The notes under the pieces: generated by a model
What the model saw: the letters and a program-made list of their open reading frames with translations, nothing else
What the model was told of the DNA's origin: nothing
The model's database searches: none
Shown: one piece after another, positions 58,401 to 64,000 of the stretch
Position numbering within the stretch: the first letter of the stretch is position 1
How the letters are laid out: every line of letters begins with the position of its first letter
Made by a program: the position numbers and the translations under genes
DNA from: Siphonodentalium dalli
Taxonomy: Eukaryota > Mollusca > Scaphopoda > Gadilida > Siphonodentaliidae
Reading direction: 5' to 3'
DNA: 64,000 nt
Assembly: GCA_032622095.1 (NCBI GenBank)
Contig: CP136069.1
Coordinates: 181,337,122 to 181,401,121 of the forward strand

Positions 58401-58900
58401 CGCACCTGATTATGATACGACTAAACTGATATCCGAACCGACAGTATGCATGTTCTTGTGATCAGGGCCTTATATATACGTAATCTTTCATTCGCCTATT
58501 TGTTTGAGCAAATTTGACTGCTGAGATGGATGTTCAATTAATTTAATTAATCGATCCATAATAGATGTGTATACATGATTCGAAAATGGTATTCATATTT
58601 AGATGAGATACGCTCAACTCATTAGTCTCCGATACACACGAAAACACGCGAAAACTCACCAGAACTCTATCAATACTATCAAATCTAAGATCGGGTGTTA
58701 TCGACATTTTGATTCGCGACTTTGACATCTATCTGGATCGATAGTGGTCCCACCATATTGAGAATGACACGTGCTTTTAAAAATATGTTCAATTCTATGC
58801 CTCTTTGACAAAGTCAATTATATACGGACATATTGTCGGCAGTGTGGAATGCCGCTGATTATGTTAGTGAATAGATTTTCTTGAAAAATTGAGAGAGCAA
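55440..58900. repeat. old direct segmental duplication, copies ~2.3-2.5 kb apart
   Basis: Three blocks recur in the same order. They are 'gactccagaaaaaatggcgt'..'actatagtatagtacagaat' (55478-55560) with 58030-58115; 'gaacggtttgatcgaggttg'..'aatttaatgcatggcaagta' (56003-56102) with 58258-58348; and 'gacatctatctggaccgaaa'..'gacaaaatcaattatatac' (56217-56318) with 58725-58824. In addition 'attagtgcggacccctattg' to 'tcgatgctgaaaa' is present at 56699-56870 and 57609-57780. Offsets vary (2255-2545 and about 910), so indels followed the duplication. No gene is supported; frames such as minus 57828-58232 have no domain. Confidence 0.6.
55625..55905. mobile_element. short MITE of the GGGGGTCGGAAAAAATT family
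   Basis: The left end 'tcaggggggagtctgaaaaa' then 'atttgcaggcacgtatgcta' pairs with the right end 'tcagcatgcgtgcctgaaca' then 'ttttttccgacccccccc'. It is a deletion-type relative of the 1.5-kb element at 15855-17362. The four overlapping frames on both strands are its by-products. Confidence 0.6.
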
Positions 58901-59650
58901 AACAGAAAAGACTATTGAAATAATTCGCTAAACATTGGTTAATGGTTAGATCTGGGAAACCCGACTGACATCGGGTGGGTAAATATTCCTTCTTCGTGTG
59001 GTTCCTTGTCAGTTTTACATTGAGAAACACAATATTCGCATATTATATGCGTGAAAATTCTTTCCCATTTGGTCCGGTTTGGTGATACCTTCCGGGTCGG
59101 TGATACCAGGTACACGGGGTGTAGTTTGCAATCCTAAAATTATATTTCTTTATGGGTCAAATTTGATAACCCATTTTGGTGTAGATCATACCACAAAGCT
59201 CTACTGCATGTGGTTACGCCTATACATTCACATAATATTCCACCTGTTCATTTAAAGCCTGGGAAGTTTTTTTGGAGAAATTTATAACATTGAAAAAAGC
59301 AACGCATGTAATATATTTCTTTATTAAAACCTGTCCAACAGTTCAGATGCCGCTTCTGGTGAATACTCAGAAGCAAATTGCCTTTACTTGACTGACCTCT
59401 TGGTGCAGGATTGACTGGAGCCTTTATTCAACGTCAGAGGCGCCTGCGGCCCCTTTGTTCGATAGGAGCCTGCGACACCTTTGCGCACACTTTTATCATT
59501 TGAAAATTTTAATTAAAAAATGTTTTTTTTAATTAAATTTAAAAAAAACACAAATTAATTTACATTTTGTTTCTTCTTAGATTCAACTTCTTTCTCAATT
59601 TAACAACACTATATTTTCTTCTTTTTTTTTAATTACATTTTTTTGTATTT
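58901..59650. other. no gene; dispersed repeat and AT-rich tract
   Basis: 59068-59120 is the inverted mate of 53905-53975. 59500-59660 is almost entirely A/T. The TTTAATTAAAA steps look like simple-sequence expansion. Confidence 0.3.
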
Positions 59651-59656
59651 TTAAAA

Positions 59657-59815
59657 TAAAATTTTGAAAACCTGACGCTGTTATACCATCCTCCTAGTTA
59701 CCCCGAGTCACCACACATAATTTGATTGAAATCGGTCCAGGGTCTGGGAGAAAATTTGCGAACAGACAGACGGACAGACAGATAAATAGACAGATTAGTG
59801 TAGGTAGTTAGCGAC
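59657..59815 (+). repeat. LINE-like 3' fragment with GACA tail
   Basis: 'accatcctcctagttacccc', 'ataatttgattgaaatcggt' and 'ccagggtctgggagaaaatt' lead into an impure ACAGACAGACGGACAGACAG tail and AATAGACAG. Same class of 3' end as 1500-2100 and 31630-32642 but a different family. Confidence 0.5.
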
Positions 59816-60162
59816 AAAAAATGCTCGGATCGATACAAGTCGGATAAAAGCGCCATTTTTTGATATCATGTAGGACTGCATCTCTAGTCCAGGAATTTTC
59901 TCAAGAACCAACTTTTTGACCCGAAAATTCAAAATGGCGTCCAAGATGGCGGCCGGTCTGCCAGATTTGACGGTGGTACACCTAATGGTTTTGCTTCTCA
60001 GTTTGATATGGTAAGCATAACAAATGCCACTATATTATCAAAGAATGGTGATTCTAGAATAACAACCCAAACTTTTAATTGAAAAATGGCCACATTTATT
60101 GAAGATGGATGCCAAAATGGCGGCCAAAACATGACAATTGGGTTTTTTTTCCTTATTTTTTT
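59816..60162. other. no gene; 'aaaatggcggcc' repeats
   Basis: AAAATGGCGTCCAAGATGGC and 'gccaaaatggcggccaaaac' style motifs recur at 59930-59955 and 60110-60130, and diverged at 4450, 55490 and 58045. A dispersed low-copy repeat; possible YY1-like sites but no promoter is otherwise indicated. Confidence 0.3.
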
Positions 60163-60282
60163 TCAATTCTTTATAATTTTCGAGATAATATAAGGTAAGA
60201 TATCATCAATGTCTTCACTATCTGATGGAATAACCACCGTAGAAGAGTCATGCACATTAAAGCTGAAGTAGTGTTGTTCGTT
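60163..60282 (-). CDS. possible 3' exon of the PIN-like/CXC family gene
   Basis: On the minus strand a pyrimidine-rich acceptor (TGCCTCACATTTCTACCAG) precedes 39 codons ending TGA at 60163. They contain an acidic patch (SDSEDIDD) and read protein-like. It lies downstream of the CXC end of the broken gene. The best donor found there (GGTT/GTGAGA near 60943) would be phase 1 whereas this exon reads in phase 0, so the join does not fit as drawn. Weak call. Confidence 0.25.
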   Translation of the reverse strand, partial: NEQHYFSFNVHDSSTVVIPSDSEDIDDILPYIISKIIKN

Positions 60283-60935
60283 CTGGTAGAAATGTGAGGC
60301 AGAATATGTGTTATGTAAAATGAACGAAATTATTCTCAGACAGGATTTCATTCTGTAAATGCTTAGAATCCAACCATGAATGACATTGATGTCTGCAGTT
60401 CTATTTGCGACACTACCATATGGTTGGATCAATTAAATAAACATTTGAATGTCGAGATGTTTTAAATATAAATGCGATTCAGTAGTGGATTTACCACGAA
60501 ATTAGGAAACACTCAATGACAAAACCTATAATCGTCAAATTCCATTTTGTTTTCAAAACAGGAACACATGGAACGTATTCTGGAACTTATCTTCATCATC
60601 GTGTTCACATTAGCAATATTTAAATTTAGTGTTTATGTCCAATTATACACAACATTATTGGGGCATAAACTCGTAAGTATATTTGAGGTCGGAATAACAA
60701 CTAATATTGCTTCCTTGTAACATACAGTTCATGCTAGCTAGCGCAAGAGGAAATCACAGACACCCTTGGATATAGCCCAGATTCAATAGTATATGTATTA
60801 GTGCAATGTATTGCATGTATATGTATGATTTTATTCTACTATTGTTGCTGGTATATGCTCCTGGGAGCATGTGGTGGGAAGATGGGATCAGTAAATTTGA
60901 AAATGCATTTTGTTTAATGAACCGATTTGGACAAT
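60283..60935. other. presumed intron or 3' flank, no feature
   Basis: AT-rich sequence between the CXC segment and the possible 3' exon. Nothing further supportable. Confidence 0.3.
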
Positions 60936-62111
60936 TCACTTCTCACAACCACATCTGCACAACTCCGTGCATGGAAGTTTGTTTTTTGAGCATTTGCACC
61001 TTGAACAAACTGACTTGCAGACACATTTAATTAACTCGGTGCACACTCTAGCCGCTTCTGGGATTGTCATCCATACTGGAACAAATGAACCGTCAATCAA
61101 CTTCCATCCGAAGGAGTCAGGAGCTGGAAACTTTGCATCCACTATGGAGCTCAAAGTCCATATACCAGCCTGATATATAGCACGATTTACATGTTGCAGA
61201 AGCGCGTTTCTCGTTGGTGGTAAATGTTCAAGTGTACGGCCTTTGCTGAACATTTCGCGTCTAGCTTCATTAACTGAGGTAAGGTTTGCTGTTTTGTCAT
61301 AAATAATTACAACGAAACGCTCAATGCACTCAAATAATGGAGACGAAACATCAAGTACCACAAAAGGTTTCTTTATAATCGACATCAAACATTCTGTGAG
61401 GTCTGAGTAAGCTTTCCAGGCATCCCAAAATGTGCGCTTACCTTTGCCAAAGAAAAACGAAGTTGAGTCACATCCTGATAGCGCATGGAACATTGGAAGT
61501 ACAGTTGACTTTTCTGAACCCATTGTATTGTAGATATCAACTATGTTGTAGGTAAAATGTGATTTAGACTTTCCGAAAGACACAAACAGTTTCAAATCTT
61601 TGCATTGAAGTAACATATCATGCATATGTCCCAACAGAATCACAATAATATCTGTGTCAACCGTGCGAACAATAATCGACGAAAAATCAGTCTGTAGCAT
61701 ATGAAATATATGTCCGACTAATCTGCTGTCAGCTTCTTCGTGCGTACATCCGATCAGAATAGGTTCTACGTTAGGAGCATTGCATACCGTGTTAGCACCC
61801 TCTGTTACAAAGATGGTTTTCCCTGTCGGGGTGTCCACTTTCAAAATACATTCATTAATCAATCCAAACAATTCTTGCTTGTTGGTGGTATTTCTCAGAA
61901 AGTCATTCCAATTCGATGGAATTTTTGTGGTAAGCCCCACCTTACGTCGAATGCCACAACCACGTTTCTCTCTTGTTCCCGTTTTGACACTGCCCTCCAA
62001 ATACCTGTCCCATACCAAGTCAACTCTGCTACAGTCTGCGAGCTGCATCATGACATACGGAATGAACGTTGTACTAATATACATCGAGAAGGTATGCCCG
62101 ACTTTAGGTGG

Positions 62112-62124
62112 CAATAAATGTATG
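62112..62124 (-). other. frameshift site in the PIN-like/CXC gene
   Basis: Upstream the frame reads KVFDGVLSYI and then departs. From base 62114 the next frame reads LPPKVGHTFSMY and continues with the family sequence. The sequence at the switch is ATTTATTGCC, so a one- or two-base indel in a T/A run is the simplest cause. Confidence 0.7.
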
Positions 62125-62389
62125 AGAGCACCCCGTCGAACACTTTACATTCGACCTTTGGATTCGGCTCTGCAGTGTCTGCGTTGTTTGAAACGGCTGG
62201 GATCTTCATGAAGCTTAGTAAATCACATTTATTACCGCTCCTCATTTCGCCCACTTTGGATATGGATGGGGGGAACTGCTGGTTTTCATGTGAGAAGAAC
62301 ATGGATGGGTCACCCTGCCGAACTTGGTTGGAAATATACAATCTGCCGAAAAGATTAATGTCATTTTTTAAAAGCTTGACGACTCCTGA

Positions 62390-62392
62390 TTA
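62390..62392 (-). other. premature stop in the PIN-like/CXC gene
   Basis: TAA on the minus strand. The 16 codons on its far side up to the next conserved segment (SGVVKLLKNDINLFGRL) stay open in the same frame, so this is one nonsense codon in an otherwise continuous reading frame rather than an intron border. Confidence 0.75.
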
Positions 62393-63688
62393 TGATAACT
62401 TCTTCGGTTTTGGTGATTTCAATAGGGCCAACTTGTTTTTCTTAATGGGATCATGTATGTCTCTTTGTCTGTCTATCATAACATCTTGATAACATTTCTT
62501 GAACTGTTCTTTCCCTAATATTTTAATTTTCTTCAATGACTCTACGACTGAGGCATCTGCACAATTTCGAGAGTCAATAACAATAAGTTCTTTGCCATCC
62601 TCACGGAAGGGATTCCCGAAATCACGAACGGAGTCAGAAAACGAACCGACTTGTTTGACAAATTTACTCTGTGAGGATGCGCCTTCCTCGTGGTGTTTTG
62701 ATGGTGTACTGTCGTCAATGTCTAGAAACAAACGTTCGTACTCTGTTGTGACCCTTACTACCTCTGGAGAAGACACAGACCATCTCTCAAGTGAGTGAAT
62801 GTTGTCGACCAGACCGATAAGACCTCCGCTACCTTTTAGTTTTTCATTTTCTTGTTCGTGTGTCTGGTCGATGGCGATACATGAAAAGTTACGAGTGGTT
62901 TTCTGAACTACCCAATTCTGGCGAAACTCGGAACTGTCGGGCAACGATCTCATATCTCGTAAATGTACAGACAACCATCTACTATAATTATAATGGTCGA
63001 GGGAGAAAAACAAGTACATCAGTTCATTAAGGGAAGACACGTATAGCTCGAAGTTCTTAGTGCGATGTGCCTTGATGAATGTTAGGATTAATAGTTCCGT
63101 TTCTAGAATCATATCCCAAAACAGAAATGTCGGGCTATCTTGGCAGTGTTGTTCTCTCCATGACACAAACATTGTCTCGTCGTATGATTCGTGAAGCGCG
63201 ATGAATGCTTCTCGTTGCAGAATAGAGAGCCCAGCGGCCGTAACCTGATGGGCATGTCTTGTCCGGAGTATATGTGCACAGTTTATGAACGAGTTGGCAG
63301 TTCCAGATGAAGCAATTCCTGCTTCAGTCAGAATTGTAGTCCACCCTGAAGAATCAAGTAGATCGCCTAATGCATTCCATAGTCCCTTTTCAATGTGCAA
63401 TCCACCAAACATGACGGTGATGTTGCCCTCGCCGAGAGTTACCGGCCATTTCCACTGAACTAGTTTGCATTTTGCGAATATTGGACAGTCGCATTCGATC
63501 ACTGGAATCTGACCTGCATTCAGAAAATTAGTTGTTGTTTTAACAACTTCCATAGCATGTTTAACCATAGAAGGGCTGTCCGCCTTTTCAAAGAACACTG
63601 GCAGCAGGGAAACTACAGCAATATTTCCAACAGTTATACCAGAATTATTCGCGTGAAATGCGGCCCATGAAACATTTGGTCCGGGCTT

Positions 63689-64000
63689 TGACCTTGAATT
63701 GGCCAATTTGAAGTTCAAGGTCAGGTGGGGTAACGATTTGACCCGTCCAAAACACTGCCCGAACAAAAGTACCCGACAAACGTGCCCGTCGAAATCCATC
63801 CGGTTTTACCCGATTTGACCTTGAATTGATCATTTAGAAGGTCAAGGTCAGGTCGGGGTCACGATTTGACCCGTCCAAAATGGTCAGTGGACAAAAGTAA
63901 CCCTATGTATCAAATTTCGTGGAAATCCCATCAAAATTGGCGATTTGACCTTGAATTGACCCGGTTTCAAGGTCAATGTCACGTCGCACGGGCAAATGAA
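63689..64000. repeat. ~129-bp tandem repeat, 2.4 copies (continues past the window)
   Basis: GATTTGACCTTGAATTGA-type sequence starts units near 63688, 63818 and 63948. Each has 'tcaaggtcaggtSggggt', 'acgatttgacccgtccaaaa' and 'gaacaaaagta/ggacaaaagta'. It probably lies in an intron or upstream of the broken gene; the first 35-40 codons of the frame that runs into it are therefore not part of the protein. TCAAGGTCA, the monomer site of ERR/FTZ-F1-type receptors, occurs in every unit. Confidence 0.75.

Larger units (their letters stand above)
60936..63700 (-). pseudogene. broken gene of a multicopy invertebrate PIN-like/CXC protein family
   Basis: Three adjacent minus-strand pieces read as one protein. 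Piece 1 (about 63700-62393) contains VSWAAFHANNSG, FGGLHIEKGLWNALGDLLDS and TRTRHAHQVT-like segments. Piece 2 (62389-62120) follows in the same frame after a single TAA at 62390-62392 and holds LFGRLYISNQVRQGD and FFSHENQQFPPS. Piece 3 (62114-60936) is in another frame, joined near 62115-62121 through a one- or two-base shift, and holds CTHEEADSR, VRTVDTDIIVILL and FHALSGCDSTSFFFGKGKR, and a Cys-rich end (CSRCKCSKNKLPCTELCRCG) like a tesmin/TSO1 CXC motif. I recognise this order from large families of uncharacterised, probably transposon-associated proteins in molluscs, cnidarians and other invertebrates. The acidic motifs suggest a PIN/FEN-like metal-binding fold, which is inference. The N-terminal part lies beyond the window or an intron. 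Two lesions make it a pseudogene unless the assembly is wrong. Confidence 0.8.

Noticed and set aside
61740-62798. Plus-strand frames of 99-143 codons over the broken gene
   Set aside because: Antisense shadows of the minus-strand PIN-like/CXC reading frame.

Overview
The window looks like gene-poor, repeat-rich nuclear DNA of a marine invertebrate. Supporting signs are its AT-richness, the absence of bacterial-style operons, introns with GT/AG borders, a TATA/initiator promoter, AATAAA signals, LINE-like tails of GACA or TTGAA repeats, many MITEs (small non-autonomous DNA transposons), a (CT)n microsatellite and a 15 kb satellite. The ACCTTGAA/AAGGTCA-type tandem repeat and the multicopy PIN-like/CXC gene family at the right end are what I would expect in a mollusc or another lophotrochozoan, but the sequence alone does not fix the phylum.

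Layout. 1-6 kb: a possible CpG-poor promoter region, LINE remnants and three copies of a TTAA-flanked 'double-hairpin' MITE. 6.1-21.7 kb: a candidate plus-strand gene for a small secreted peptide (TATA box, initiator, signal peptide exon, two short candidate exons, 3' exon with AATAAA). Its long introns are filled with inverted repeats, minisatellites, a 252-bp palindromic element with an 8-bp target duplication, and a (CT)n tract. 22-33 kb: hairpin MITEs, a minus-strand terminal coding exon (25.6-26.0 kb), a 66-bp tandem repeat and a chain of LINE-3'-end-like repeats. 33.4-48.8 kb: a satellite built from a ~362-bp monomer (A) and a ~184-bp derivative (B), mostly as A+B = ~547 bp, with higher-order duplications of 1095 and 1642 bp. 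49-60 kb: further MITEs, including a TA-flanked relative of the double-hairpin element, a minus-strand terminal exon at 52.8-53.1 kb and an old ~2.3-2.5 kb direct duplication. 60-64 kb: a minus-strand gene of a multicopy invertebrate family, broken by one in-frame stop and one frameshift, with a ~129-bp tandem repeat upstream of its preserved part.

No bacterial system, CRISPR array, rRNA or convincing tRNA was seen. Most long open frames here are by-products of palindromes or of tandem repeats, and are not called as genes. The most unusual structures are the A/B satellite and the double-hairpin core that appears between two unrelated kinds of transposon ends. Terminal exons and peptide exons were read by eye from splice motifs and reading frame; their upstream partners were not found with certainty.
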